Source of the DNA: Streptomyces sp. NRRL WC-3742
GTDB taxonomy: Bacteria > Actinomycetota > Actinomycetes > Streptomycetales > Streptomycetaceae
Assembly: GCF_000720635.1 (NCBI RefSeq)
Contig: NZ_JOCF01000003.1
Location: 62,001 to 126,000 of the forward strand
DNA length: 64,000 nt
Direction of reading: 5' to 3'
This document shows positions 44,913 through 54,577 of this stretch, one piece after another. The notes below the pieces were generated by a model that worked only from the letters and a program-made list of their open reading frames with translations, did no database searches and was not told the origin of the DNA. Each line of letters opens with the position of its first letter. Position 1 is the first letter of the stretch. The position numbers were made by a program, and so were the translations under genes.

Positions 44913-47105
44913 GTGGCCCTGATCGGTCCGATCCTCGACGACCGCACCTTCGCTCAGCTCCGCGACGAGCTGATCAAGCGCATCCCGGTCTACAACCCCA
45001 CGTGGACCGACCACAACGCCTCCGACCCCGGCGTGGCGCTGCTGGAGCTGTTCGCGTACCTCGGCGAGTCGCTGCTCTTCCGCTTCAACCAGATCCCGGA
45101 CGCGACCAAGGTCGCCTTCCTCCGGCTGCTCGGCGTCCGCCCGCGCCCCGCCCAACTCGCCCACGCCCTCCTGGTGTTGGAGACCGACCTGGCAGCCGGA
45201 GTGCAGGTGCTGCGCGGCACCGAGGCCCGCGCCGGGGCGCTGCCCTTCGAGACCGAGGGCGAGGTCGTCGCCTGGCCGCTGGAGACGGCGGCCCTCGGCA
45301 AGACCGCCGCGCCGCGTGCCGAACCCCGCACCGCCGAGGCCCGCCGCCGGCAGGACGCCGTGGCCGCGCTGCCCCTCGGCCAGCGCAGCCGCGTCCACGC
45401 GGGCGTCGAACCCGACTTCTACGTCACCACCGCCGTCCCCACCGACCCGCTCGACCCCGCGCAGCCCCCGCTGGACGTCAGCAGCACCCTCGACCAGTGC
45501 CTCTGGATCGCCCTGCTCGCCAAGAACACCACCGACGTCGCCGCCCTGCGCAACCGGGCGATCTTCCTCGGCGTCGTCCAGGACGCCGAACTCCCCAGGC
45601 CCTACGACCTGGAGGCGCGCGACCCCGACCCCACCCGGCTGCGCGCCGACGACCTCACCACCGACCCGCCCGCCTTCCTCTGGGAACTCTGGAACGGCCC
45701 CGACCGGGCCGGCCACGCCGACACCGCGTTCACCAACCTCACCGTCCTCGCCGACACCACCCGCGGCCTGAGCGCCACCGGCGTCGTCACCCTCCAACTG
45801 CCCGACGCCTTCCCCACCCACCCCAAGGCGCCCACCAGCACCGGCGACCTGCTCAGCCCGCCCCCGCTCGACGACGAGAAGACCGCCGCCCGGGTCATCG
45901 GCTGGCTGCGGGTGCGCCGCCCCGCCACCGAGAACGACGCCATCCACCGCATCCGCTGGGTCGGCGTCAACGCCGTCGGCGCCGTCCAGGCCCGTACGGC
46001 CCTGCCCGAACTGCTCGGCACCGGCACCGCCGAGGCCGACCAGACGTACCGGCTCACCCAACACCCCGTCGTGCCCGGCACCCTGCGCCTGGAGGTCGAG
46101 GAACCCGGCGGCTGGCAGCCCTGGACGGAGGTCGAGACCTTCGCCGACACCGGACCGCTCGACCGGCACTACACCCTCGACGACGCCGCCGGGCTCGTCC
46201 ACTTCCCCACCCGCGGCAAGGTCCCGCAGATCGGCGAGCGCATCCGGGCCCTGACCTACCGCTACGGCGGCGGCGCCGCGGGCAACGTCCCCGCCGGGGC
46301 CGTCACCAGCCTCACCGGCGTCACCGGGGCCAAGGTACGGAACGTCCTGCCCGCCGCCGGGGGCGCCGACCAGGCGTCCCTCGCCGACGCCCTCGACAGC
46401 CTGCCCGCCGAACTGCACCGCCGCGACCGGGCCGTCACCGCCGACGACTTCCGCGCCCTCGCCCTCGAAGTCCCCGGCGTACGGCGGGCCGAGACCCTGC
46501 CCCTGTTCCACCCCGACACGCTCAGCAGGCACGCCGCCGGGGTGGTCAGCGTCCTGGTCTTCCCCACCGAGGACCTGCGCGACCCCGGCGCCCCGCTGCC
46601 CGACCTCGCCCTGCTGCGCCGCGTCGCCGGCTATCTCGACCCGCGCCGGCTGCTCACCACCGAGCTCTACGTCATCCCGCCGACCTACCTGGACATCGCC
46701 GTCTCCGCGGGCGTCCACGTCCGCGACGGCTACCAGGTGGACGCCGTCCGCCGCTGGGTCGAGCTGATCCTGCGCCAGTACCTCGCGCCCGTGCCCCCGT
46801 ACGGCCCCGACGGCACCGGCTGGCCCCTCGGCCGGGCCGTACGGCGCGCCGAACTGGAGGCCGTCGCCGTACAGGTGGACGGCGTCGAGTACCTCGACGG
46901 CGAACTCCGCCTCGCCACCCGGCCCGGCCCCGGGAGCCCCTGGACGGACGCGGCGCTCGTCGACCTCAAGGCGTGGCAGGTGCCCCGGCTCGCCCAGATC
47001 ACCGTCGTCACCGGCCCCCCGCTGCCACCCGGCGCCGCCTACGGCCCCACCCCGCTGCCCGGCGGCGACCCGGTCCTCGTCCCGCTGCCCCCGGAGGTGT
47101 GCTGA
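44913..47105 (+). CDS. cis11: Baseplate wedge protein gpJ/gp6-like (Cis11)
   Basis: 730-residue putative baseplate assembly protein. The N-terminus ILDDRTFAQLRDELIKRIPVYNPTWTDHNASDPGVALLELFAYL is the characteristic start of CIS and phage J-type wedge proteins, and RRDRAVTADDFRALALEVPGV is the conserved C-terminal segment. It forms the baseplate ring with the next gene product. GTG at 44913 follows AGGGGGTG; the stop overlaps the next start (TGATG). Confidence 0.9.
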   Translation: MALIGPILDDRTFAQLRDELIKRIPVYNPTWTDHNASDPGVALLELFAYLGESLLFRFNQIPDATKVAFLRLLGVRPRPAQLAHALLVLETDLAAGVQVLRGTEARAGALPFETEGEVVAWPLETAALGKTAAPRAEPRTAEARRRQDAVAALPLGQRSRVHAGVEPDFYVTTAVPTDPLDPAQPPLDVSSTLDQCLWIALLAKNTTDVAALRNRAIFLGVVQDAELPRPYDLEARDPDPTRLRADDLTTDPPAFLWELWNGPDRAGHADTAFTNLTVLADTTRGLSATGVVTLQLPDAFPTHPKAPTSTGDLLSPPPLDDEKTAARVIGWLRVRRPATENDAIHRIRWVGVNAVGAVQARTALPELLGTGTAEADQTYRLTQHPVVPGTLRLEVEEPGGWQPWTEVETFADTGPLDRHYTLDDAAGLVHFPTRGKVPQIGERIRALTYRYGGGAAGNVPAGAVTSLTGVTGAKVRNVLPAAGGADQASLADALDSLPAELHRRDRAVTADDFRALALEVPGVRRAETLPLFHPDTLSRHAAGVVSVLVFPTEDLRDPGAPLPDLALLRRVAGYLDPRRLLTTELYVIPPTYLDIAVSAGVHVRDGYQVDAVRRWVELILRQYLAPVPPYGPDGTGWPLGRAVRRAELEAVAVQVDGVEYLDGELRLATRPGPGSPWTDAALVDLKAWQVPRLAQITVVTGPPLPPGAAYGPTPLPGGDPVLVPLPPEVC

Positions 47106-49225
47106 TGGACGGCGACCGGGAGATCAGCACCCTCACCGACCCCGACCAGTGGGCCCGCTGCGCCCACGACGGGACGGCGCTGATGGACGGGGGAGGGGTG
47201 AGCCTGGCCTGGGAGGCCGCGGCCGTCCCGCCTGCCGGTGTCGGCGAACCGGCCGGGCTGGCCTTCGACCGGTGGGGGCGCGCCTACCGCTCGTACCCCG
47301 GGGCGGGGCGGGTCGACGTGCTCGACCCCGATTCGGCGGCCCCTCCCACCGGGTACCCCGGCGCGCTGCTCGTACCCCGGGGCCTCGCCGTGGACAGTGC
47401 GCAGCGGCTCTACATCGCCGAGTCCTGCGGCGGCGCCGTCCACGTGGTCGACCTGTGGGCCGAACGGCTGCTGCGCCGCATACCGGTGCGCGGGCGGCCG
47501 CTGGACGTGGCGGCGCTCTGCGACGGCGCCGTCGTCCTGCTGGCGGGCCCGGCGGGCCCGGCGCCTGATGCGGCACTGGTGCTGCTGCGCGGACGGCGCG
47601 GCCCCGCGCGCGGTCCGGCGCTCGGCGGGGCGCTGCACGCGGCGGGCTGGACGCCCACCCGGGTCGCCGTCCGGGCCGGGCAGCCGTACCTGCTCTGGGT
47701 CGCGCCGGGCGGCGGACGGGCCGTGGTCGCCCGGCCCGACGGCACCGACCCGCTCGAGGTCGGCCCGGCGAGCGACCTCGCCTTTGGCGCGGACGGGCTG
47801 CTGACCGTCGCGGGCCACCCCGGGCAGCCGTTCCGGCGCTACCGGCAGGACGGGGACGGCTGGTCCGAGATCGAACCGGTCCGGGCCCCCGGCTACGACG
47901 GCGGGGCCGTCACCGCCGCTCCTGACGGTCGGACGGCCTTCACCACCGCCCAGGGCCTCGGCTGGACGGCCGGCCCGGCGGCGCGCTACGTCCACGGCGG
48001 CCGGGTGATCGGCTACCGGCTCGACTCCGGCGCCTACCGCACCCGCTGGGGCCGGATCTTCCTCGACGCCTGCATCCCCCCGGGCACCGACCTGCGGGTC
48101 GGCTTCCTCACCAGCGACGAGGACTCCGTCCCCGACCCGGTGCCGTGGACCCCGGCCGTCCAGGGGCGGCGCGCCGTCCGCCACACGGAGCTGACGCCGC
48201 CGCTGCCGTCCGCGCTGCGGCTCGCCCAACTGGGGCCCGGGAGCAGGCTGTTCCGTCGCCCGACCGGACGGGAGTGGCCCTGGGCGCAGATCGCCCCCGA
48301 CGACGCCTTCGAGACGTACGAGGCTCCCGTGGACGCGCCGCCCGGCCGCTACCTGTGGGTCGTCCTCGACCTCGGCGGCACCGCCCGGCTCACCCCGCGC
48401 GTCCGCTCCCTGCGCGTCGAACGCCCCGGCCACCGGCTCCTCGCCCACCTGCCCCGCGCCTTCAGCCGCGACGAGCAGGACGCCGACTTCCTCCAGCGCT
48501 ACCTCGCCCCCGCCGAGGGCATGCTCCACGACCTCGACGGCCGCGCCGCCCTGCGCGCCGTCCTCCTCGACCCGACCGCCACCCCGCAGGAGGCCCTCGG
48601 CTGGCTGGCGGGCCTCCTCGGCCTCGCCCTCGACCGCCGCTGGCCCCTCGACGCCCGCCGCGCCCTCGTCGCCCAGGCGTACGACCTGTACCGGATCCGG
48701 GGCACCCTGGCCTGCCTGGAACGCATCCTGCGGATCTACCTGCCGGTCCCGGTCGCCGTCGTCGAGAACTGGCGCATGCGCGGCCTCGGCGGCGCCGTCC
48801 TCGGCACCACGCCCGGCGGCCCCCCGGCCCCGGCCGTCGGCGGAGCGGCCCGGGCGACCGCCACCCTCGGCCGCTTCGCGGTCGGCGGGCTCCGGCCCGG
48901 GCAGGACGGGTACACGGCGACGGCCCACCGGTTCACCGTGCTCATCGCCGCCCCGGTGGAGGGCGAACGGCTGGAGGTCGTGCGCAGCATCGTCGAACAG
49001 CACAAGCCCGCGCACACGTTGGCGGAGATCTGCCCCCTCGGCGTCGGCATGCGGATCGGCCGCAGCCTGCACGTCGACCTGACCTCGGTGGTGGGCCCGG
49101 GCGCGGGGTGGGGCCCGGCGGTGGTCGGGCACGTGAGGGTGGGCGAGGACGGCGTGGTCGGCGTCCCGACGGCGGCGGCGAGGGTGGGGGAGTCGGCCGT
49201 CATGGGGGCGGTGAGGGTCGGATGA
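47105..49225 (+). CDS. cis12: Baseplate tail protein I/gp7-like with N-terminal propeller (Cis12)
   Basis: 706 residues. The first about 330 residues have NHL/beta-propeller-like repeats (PAGLAFDRWGRAYRSYPGAG, LVPRGLAVDSAQRLYIAES). The C-terminal half is phage tail protein I-like (LLAHLPRAFSRDEQDADFLQRYLAPAEGMLHDLDGRA, then LDARRALVAQAYDLYRIRGT). This combination is typical of the second wedge component in actinobacterial CIS. ATG at 47105 is coupled to gpJ, and the stop overlaps a small ORF (ATGA). Confidence 0.88.
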   Translation: MDGDREISTLTDPDQWARCAHDGTALMDGGGVSLAWEAAAVPPAGVGEPAGLAFDRWGRAYRSYPGAGRVDVLDPDSAAPPTGYPGALLVPRGLAVDSAQRLYIAESCGGAVHVVDLWAERLLRRIPVRGRPLDVAALCDGAVVLLAGPAGPAPDAALVLLRGRRGPARGPALGGALHAAGWTPTRVAVRAGQPYLLWVAPGGGRAVVARPDGTDPLEVGPASDLAFGADGLLTVAGHPGQPFRRYRQDGDGWSEIEPVRAPGYDGGAVTAAPDGRTAFTTAQGLGWTAGPAARYVHGGRVIGYRLDSGAYRTRWGRIFLDACIPPGTDLRVGFLTSDEDSVPDPVPWTPAVQGRRAVRHTELTPPLPSALRLAQLGPGSRLFRRPTGREWPWAQIAPDDAFETYEAPVDAPPGRYLWVVLDLGGTARLTPRVRSLRVERPGHRLLAHLPRAFSRDEQDADFLQRYLAPAEGMLHDLDGRAALRAVLLDPTATPQEALGWLAGLLGLALDRRWPLDARRALVAQAYDLYRIRGTLACLERILRIYLPVPVAVVENWRMRGLGGAVLGTTPGGPPAPAVGGAARATATLGRFAVGGLRPGQDGYTATAHRFTVLIAAPVEGERLEVVRSIVEQHKPAHTLAEICPLGVGMRIGRSLHVDLTSVVGPGAGWGPAVVGHVRVGEDGVVGVPTAAARVGESAVMGAVRVG

Positions 49226-49362
49226 GGGGTGGGGCGGTGGCTGTACGGCCCGGTGCGGCCGTGGGCGTCGGTGCGAGTGGGCTCGGTGCTCGGGCGGTGG
49301 TTGTGCGGTCCGTCGGCGGCGGCGCGGCCGGGGCCGAGGCTCGGGCGGGGAGGCGCGGATGA
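49222..49362 (+). CDS. Small coupled ORF, doubtful
   Basis: 46 codons with ATGA overlaps at both ends, linking the tail protein I and tape measure genes. The peptide is low-complexity (Gly, Ala, Val, Arg) and looks like no family. The perfect overlaps suggest ribosomes pass through it, so it may serve only translational coupling. Confidence 0.35.
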   Translation: MRGGAVAVRPGAAVGVGASGLGARAVVVRSVGGGAAGAEARAGRRG

Positions 49363-50924
49363 GCGGGCCTGCGGTGGTGATCGGGCGGTTCTCGGCGACG
49401 CTGCACGACGACGGCTCGGTCGAGGCCGGGCGGGACGCGCTCGGGGAGCCGCTGCGGCGTGTCGTCGACGGGGGCCTGGAGCGGGCGTTGCGGGACGTGC
49501 GGTTGCCGCCCGGGCACTGGTGCGTGAGGCGGCTGCGGCTGTCGGTGCCGCTCGACCCCGCCCGGTCCGGTCCGGCCCTCGGGCAGGACTGGGCGGCGGC
49601 GGTGGCCGCCGCGATCGAGCGGACCGTACGCGAGGGGCGCGGCGAGGTCGTCCACTACCGGAATGACGTCGAGTTGCTCGCCGAGGTGGTGGCCGGGGTG
49701 GCCGCCGGGCGGCTCGGGCGGCTGTGGGCCTGGCAGCAGGCGGGCGTGGTGCGGACGGGCGATCCGGCGCCGACGGTCGAGCCGCGTGCGGCGGTACTCG
49801 CCGTGCTCGGCCGGGCGCCGCAGCATGTGGCGGCCGCTGTCCTGCGGGCGGCGGTGGAGGGCGGATTGCCCTCCCTGGAGCGGTTGTTCGGCGAAGAGGG
49901 CTGGCAGGCGGTGGCGGCGCTCGCGGCCGTGGCTTCCTGGTGCGGTCCCGGGCCGGTCGGATCGGGCCCGGGGGCTGCCGCCCCGGCGGCCGCACCCGTT
50001 GGCGGGCTCGCGCGGACGCTGCTGGCCGGATCGGTCCTGGTCCGGCTGGCGCGCTCGGCCCGGTTGCGGCCGGGGCCCGGCACCCTGGCGGCCTGGGCGG
50101 TGCTGGCGGCGGCCGAGGCCGACCCCGGTTCGCTCCACCGGCGCCCGCACCCCGGGCTCCCGCAGGCACTCGCGGCGGAGCTGGGGGCGGTGCTCGGCCT
50201 GGAGGCCCGGCCGTCGGCGGTGGCCCCGACGGCGGCGGAGCCCGTGACGTTCGAGGAAGCGGAGAGCCCGGAGGCGGAGACGGCCAGGCGTCCCCCCGGC
50301 GAGGCGGCCACCGTGGAGCCTCAGGAAGGCTCCGACGCCGATCCCTTGGCGGAACTCCCGCTCGATGAAGGGGACTTCGAGGAGGAACCTCAGGCGGTAC
50401 CGGCGGACGACCGCACCGGCATCGGGACCGCCTGGGCCGGGCTGCTCTTCCTCCTGGCGACCGCCCCCGAAGCCGGTCTCCCGCAGCGAGCCCTGGACGA
50501 CCCGGCGCTGGGTGCCCGCCCCCTGCGGTGGGTGCTGTACCGGATCGGCCGCGAGCTGCTCCCCGAGGCGCCCCCGGCGGACCCGGCGCTGCTCGCACTC
50601 GCGGGCCTCGGCGCCGACCGGGCCGACACCCTCCTCGCCGCCGGGCCGCCCACACACGCCGAGCGTGCCCGCGTACGCGAGCTGGCCGACCGCTGGGCCG
50701 AGGTCACCGCCGAACGCCTCGCCCCGGCGGGCGATCCGGCGGATCACCGCGCCGCCGTCCGGCAACTGGCCCGGCGCACCGGCGAGGTGTGCGCCGAGCC
50801 GGGGTGGATCGAGGTCCGGCTGCCCGTGGCCGAGACCGACCTGACGGCCCGCCGGGCCGGGCTGGACCTGGACCCGGGGTGGGTGCCCTGGCTCGGCGCG
50901 GTCGTGAGGTACGTCTATGAGTGA
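49359..50924 (+). CDS. cis14: CIS tape measure protein (Pvc14/Cis14-like)
   Basis: 521 residues. The N-terminus (VVIGRFSATLHDDGS) and especially the C-terminal segment (WIEVRLPVAETDLTARRAGLDLDPGWVPWLG) match the CIS tape measure family. The middle is Ala-rich helical with an acidic, low-complexity insert (about 285-350). The family sets the length of the tube. ATG at 49359 overlaps the small upstream ORF. Confidence 0.85.
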   Translation: MSGPAVVIGRFSATLHDDGSVEAGRDALGEPLRRVVDGGLERALRDVRLPPGHWCVRRLRLSVPLDPARSGPALGQDWAAAVAAAIERTVREGRGEVVHYRNDVELLAEVVAGVAAGRLGRLWAWQQAGVVRTGDPAPTVEPRAAVLAVLGRAPQHVAAAVLRAAVEGGLPSLERLFGEEGWQAVAALAAVASWCGPGPVGSGPGAAAPAAAPVGGLARTLLAGSVLVRLARSARLRPGPGTLAAWAVLAAAEADPGSLHRRPHPGLPQALAAELGAVLGLEARPSAVAPTAAEPVTFEEAESPEAETARRPPGEAATVEPQEGSDADPLAELPLDEGDFEEEPQAVPADDRTGIGTAWAGLLFLLATAPEAGLPQRALDDPALGARPLRWVLYRIGRELLPEAPPADPALLALAGLGADRADTLLAAGPPTHAERARVRELADRWAEVTAERLAPAGDPADHRAAVRQLARRTGEVCAEPGWIEVRLPVAETDLTARRAGLDLDPGWVPWLGAVVRYVYE

Positions 50925-50993
50925 GCCGACAGCGACAAGCGTGCGCGGTGCGGGGCCGGGTGCCCCGGCTCGGCGCACCTGCGAGGTGCGCCC

Positions 50994-53075
50994 GTGCATG
51001 AGCTGAACGCAACCAGCCACGCCCGCCCCGGAGTTGCCGAAGCCGTCAGCCGCGGCCTCTCCGCCCGCGCCGCCGTGGTCGCACTACGACTCGCCCGGCT
51101 GCTCGAGTCCACCTGCGACCGGGAGACCGCCGAGGACCTCGTCGGCTTCCTCCGCAGTTGGGCCGAGGCCGCGGCCGAGGAGGCGCAGCCGTACGCCGCC
51201 GATGCCGAGCCCGTGCACCGCCTCGCCTCCCGCCTGAGCCTGACCGGGCCCGAGCTCGACCTGCTCCTCCTCGCCGGCCTCCCGGAGGAGCACGAGGGCC
51301 TGGCGAGGATCTTCCGCACCATGCACCCGCGCGGCGACTCCCATCCGAGCGTCGGCCTGGCGGCCCTGCTGCTCGGCGAGGGCCCGCACCGCGAGGCGAC
51401 CGCGGGCCCGGCCGTCGACCGGGTGGCGCTGCGCGCACTGCTGCACGAGGGCGTGGCCGTCCGCAGCGGCGCCCTCGCGGTCACCGGCGAGGGGACGTTC
51501 CACGACCGCAGTCTCCGCCTGGCCGACCAGCTGTGGGAGGCCCTGCACGGCTGCGCGGCCTGGCCGGGCGCGCTGACGGAGGTGGAGGCCGGGCCGCCGG
51601 TCGCGGGTCTGGAGAGCTGGCTGGCCCGCCCGGCCGCCCGGCGCGCCGTCGCCGCTCTGCGTTCCACCGCGCCGCGCACGGTGATCGTCACCGCGCACGA
51701 CGAGACGGTCGCGCTCAGCCGCTGCGCCGCCCTGGCGCGCGCCGCCGGGCTGCGGCCGGTCGCGGGCCGCACCCGCCCCGAGTACCCCTCCGGCCTGGGC
51801 CTGCTCGGCCTGCACGCGGCGGCCCGTGGCGGGGTGCCCGTCCTGGTGGCGCCGCGGCCGGAGGAGGGGGCCGGGCCGACGCTGCTGGACCTGCGCCGGG
51901 TGGTGGGCCCGATCCTGGTGTGCGCCGAGCCGGGTGCCGTCCGGCCGGGCCCGGAACGGGCGGTGCTGACCGTCCCCGTCGGGCCGATCGACACCGAGGA
52001 CCGCCGGGCCGCCTGGCGGGCCGCCCTGCCCGACGCGGCCGGGCGGGCCCCGGAGCTGGCCGCCCGTCACCCGCTGGACCCGGCACTGACGGCGCAGGTG
52101 GCGCTGGACGTGCACAGCAGCGCCGAGCTGGCGCCGGACGGCGAGCCGACGGACGTCTCCGCCGCGATCCGGACCAGGGCCGGCGCCGTCCTGCCGCCCG
52201 GAGTGGACCTGCTGAGCCCGAGCGCGCCCTGGGGGCGGCTGGTGCTCGCGGAGGAGTCGGACCGCCAACTACGCGACGCCGTCTCCCGGTTGGCGTACCA
52301 GTCGCTGGTCCTGGACGACTGGCGGCTGCGCGAGAGCGCCCGCGCCGACCGGGGGGTGCGGCTGCTGTTCAGCGGCGCCCCCGGCACCGGCAAGTCGCTC
52401 GCCGCCGAGGTGCTGGCGACGGCCGCGGGCACGGACCTGCTGGTGGTGGACGTCTCGCGGGTGGTCTCGAAGTGGATCGGGGAGACGGAGAAGAACCTCT
52501 CCGCCGCCTTCGACGCCGCGGAGCGGATGCAGGCGGTGCTGTTCCTGGACGAGGCGGACGCGCTGTTCGGGACGAGGACGGAGATCTCGGAGGCCAACGA
52601 CCGGTTCGCCAACCTGGAGACGGCCTACCTCCTCCAGCGGCTGGACCGCTTCGACGGCCTCGCCGTGCTGGCCACCAACCTGCGGCAGAACATCGACGCC
52701 GCGTTCGTCCGCCGGATGGACTTCGTGGTCACCTTCGACCTCCCGGGCGAGCCGGACCGGCACCGGCTCTGGCGGCTGCACCTGCCGGCCGCCGTACGGG
52801 ACGAGGACGTCGACCTCGCGGCGCTCGCCCACCGCTACCCCGTGCCCGGCGGCTGGATCCGCAACGCCGCGATCGCCGCCGCCTTCCGCGCGGCGGAGGC
52901 CGGCGGGCGGGTCGGCCAGCGGCAGCTGATCGACGCGATGCGGCGGGAGTACGCCAAGGCGAACCGGCCGTTCCCGGCGGAGTCGGCCGCCCCACCCGGG
53001 GCGGTCGCGGACGAGCGGGCGCTGCGGGCGCTCGGCGCGGCCACCACCGGGTCCACCAGGGAGGAGAGGTCATGA
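50994..53075 (+). CDS. cis15: AAA+ ATPase of the CIS (Pvc15/Cis15-like)
   Basis: 693 residues. The N-terminal about 400 residues are helical (winged-helix-like region typical of CIS ATPases). The AAA+ domain has Walker A GAPGTGKS (461-468), Walker B VLFLDE (515-520), sensor-1-like VLATNL and an Arg-finger region RRMDFVVTF. The family is needed for CIS assembly or cargo loading and acts in the cytoplasm. GTG at 50994 follows GCGAGG by 8 bp; the stop overlaps the next ATG. A 29-codon reading frame (50917-51006) bridges the tape measure stop and this start, perhaps for coupling. Confidence 0.9.
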   Translation: MHELNATSHARPGVAEAVSRGLSARAAVVALRLARLLESTCDRETAEDLVGFLRSWAEAAAEEAQPYAADAEPVHRLASRLSLTGPELDLLLLAGLPEEHEGLARIFRTMHPRGDSHPSVGLAALLLGEGPHREATAGPAVDRVALRALLHEGVAVRSGALAVTGEGTFHDRSLRLADQLWEALHGCAAWPGALTEVEAGPPVAGLESWLARPAARRAVAALRSTAPRTVIVTAHDETVALSRCAALARAAGLRPVAGRTRPEYPSGLGLLGLHAAARGGVPVLVAPRPEEGAGPTLLDLRRVVGPILVCAEPGAVRPGPERAVLTVPVGPIDTEDRRAAWRAALPDAAGRAPELAARHPLDPALTAQVALDVHSSAELAPDGEPTDVSAAIRTRAGAVLPPGVDLLSPSAPWGRLVLAEESDRQLRDAVSRLAYQSLVLDDWRLRESARADRGVRLLFSGAPGTGKSLAAEVLATAAGTDLLVVDVSRVVSKWIGETEKNLSAAFDAAERMQAVLFLDEADALFGTRTEISEANDRFANLETAYLLQRLDRFDGLAVLATNLRQNIDAAFVRRMDFVVTFDLPGEPDRHRLWRLHLPAAVRDEDVDLAALAHRYPVPGGWIRNAAIAAAFRAAEAGGRVGQRQLIDAMRREYAKANRPFPAESAAPPGAVADERALRALGAATTGSTREERS

Positions 53076-54577
53076 CGGCGCTCGGCAGCAGCAGCGCACC
53101 GTGCGGCTGCGGCGGTACCACGACGACAGCGGGGACCGGGACGTCCGGCCCGTGCGGCCCCTGCGGCTCCGGAGGCGGGTCCGGAGGCGGTTCGGGAGGT
53201 GGCCCCGGAGGCGGCGCGGCGAGCAGCCCCGGCGCCGCCGACCCCTGCCAGCAGGGCGACCTGCCGGTCACCCCGTACCAGTCCCTGCGGGTGGCCTTCG
53301 GCATGCTGCTCGGCGAGGACGACTTCCGCGTGCTGATGGGCAACCCGCGCGGCAAGCAGATGCTGCACGCCGCCTGGCTGCACGGCTCCGGCGTGCTCTG
53401 GGGGTACGGGGTCAGGCTGGACGCCGACGGGGACCGGCTGCACGTCTCGCCGGGCCTCGCGGTGGACGGCTGGGGGCGCGAACTCGCGCTGGAGGCCGAG
53501 GGCTGCCCGTCGCTGGTCGCCTGGGCGACCCGCTGGGCCACCGACCACCCGGCGCCGGCCCGTGCACAACCGGACCCCTGCGCGGCGGAGAGCCGCAGTG
53601 TGACGGCCTGGCTGGTGGCCGAGTTCGGCACCTGCGCGAGCCGCCCGGTCCCGGCCCTGGCCGACCCGTGCGACGTCACCCGCCGCCACGACGACTACTC
53701 CCGGGTCGTCGAGACCGTCCGGCTGGCGATCCGGCTGGACGAGCCGCCCCGGCGCCGCCCGTACCACCGGGTCCGGGTGCTGTTCGGGCTGGACGGGGTC
53801 GCCGGTCCGCAGGACGCGGCGGGCCGTCAGGGGGCCGAGGCCGCCGACCGTGTCCGGTCCGCTCCGCCCGGCCTGCGGGCGCAGCAACTCCTCTCCGAGT
53901 TCCGCCAGTTGGCGGCCTGCGACGCGATCGAGGACGCGCCCGAGCACGAGGAGGGCGACTCCTGCCCGCAGCTCTTCCCGGTGGCGGAGGACCACGCGCC
54001 GGTGGTGCTCGCCAAGCTCACCTTCGACGTGGTCACCCGGCCCGGCGAGGTGGGCGTCGCCAACGTCGGGATCCGGCAGGACGCGCGAACGGCGCTGCTG
54101 CCCACCGGGGCGATCCAGGAACTGCTCTGCGGGCTGGCCCCCGCCCTGCTCGGCGAGACCCTGCGCGAGGACGCCGGGGGGCCGCGCCTCGATCCGGCCT
54201 CGCTGCGCTGGTCCCGGGGCGACACCTGCCTGAGCTTCTGCTTCGACAGGCCCGTGGACCGCGCCTCGCTGGCCCAGGCCCTCAGCGTCACCTCGCTCTC
54301 CGCGCACGGCGCGGGCTGGTCCGCGAGCACGGTGGCCGGGGTCCGGCTGACCGACGGCGACACCCGGGCCGTCGTCGACCTCGACCAGCCGCCCGCCGAC
54401 CCGCTGGTCCGCGTCCTGATCCGGGGCACCGGCCCGCAGCCCTGCTACGGGACGGACCCGCGGGTGCCGTTCGCCGGACTGAGGGACGGCCCGGCGGCCG
54501 GTGCGGACGACGGCCACGACGCCGTGGTCACCGCCCAGTTGAACCACACCGCCGAGGCCGGGAGGGCCGAGTCATGA
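53072..54577 (+). CDS. Conserved CIS-locus protein with Cys/Gly-rich N-terminus
   Basis: 501 residues. The first about 60 residues are Cys/Gly-rich (SSAPCGCGG, PCGPCGSGGG) followed by long Gly repeats, then a structured part (YQSLRVAFGMLLGEDDFRVLMG...HGSGVLWGYGVRLD). LHVSPGLAVDGWGRELAL is a beta pattern also found in the next gene (LQVGAGLAIDSAGRPL), so the two share a domain. ATGA overlap on both sides. Possibly a fibre or collar component; no named family is recognised. Confidence 0.72.
   Translation: MTALGSSSAPCGCGGTTTTAGTGTSGPCGPCGSGGGSGGGSGGGPGGGAASSPGAADPCQQGDLPVTPYQSLRVAFGMLLGEDDFRVLMGNPRGKQMLHAAWLHGSGVLWGYGVRLDADGDRLHVSPGLAVDGWGRELALEAEGCPSLVAWATRWATDHPAPARAQPDPCAAESRSVTAWLVAEFGTCASRPVPALADPCDVTRRHDDYSRVVETVRLAIRLDEPPRRRPYHRVRVLFGLDGVAGPQDAAGRQGAEAADRVRSAPPGLRAQQLLSEFRQLAACDAIEDAPEHEEGDSCPQLFPVAEDHAPVVLAKLTFDVVTRPGEVGVANVGIRQDARTALLPTGAIQELLCGLAPALLGETLREDAGGPRLDPASLRWSRGDTCLSFCFDRPVDRASLAQALSVTSLSAHGAGWSASTVAGVRLTDGDTRAVVDLDQPPADPLVRVLIRGTGPQPCYGTDPRVPFAGLRDGPAAGADDGHDAVVTAQLNHTAEAGRAES

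Noticed and set aside
41529..46718. A minus-strand open reading frame of about 1,700 codons
   Set aside because: It is antisense to the cargo, gp25 and gpJ genes, all with clear family motifs. Long antisense frames are a by-product of high GC at third codon positions.
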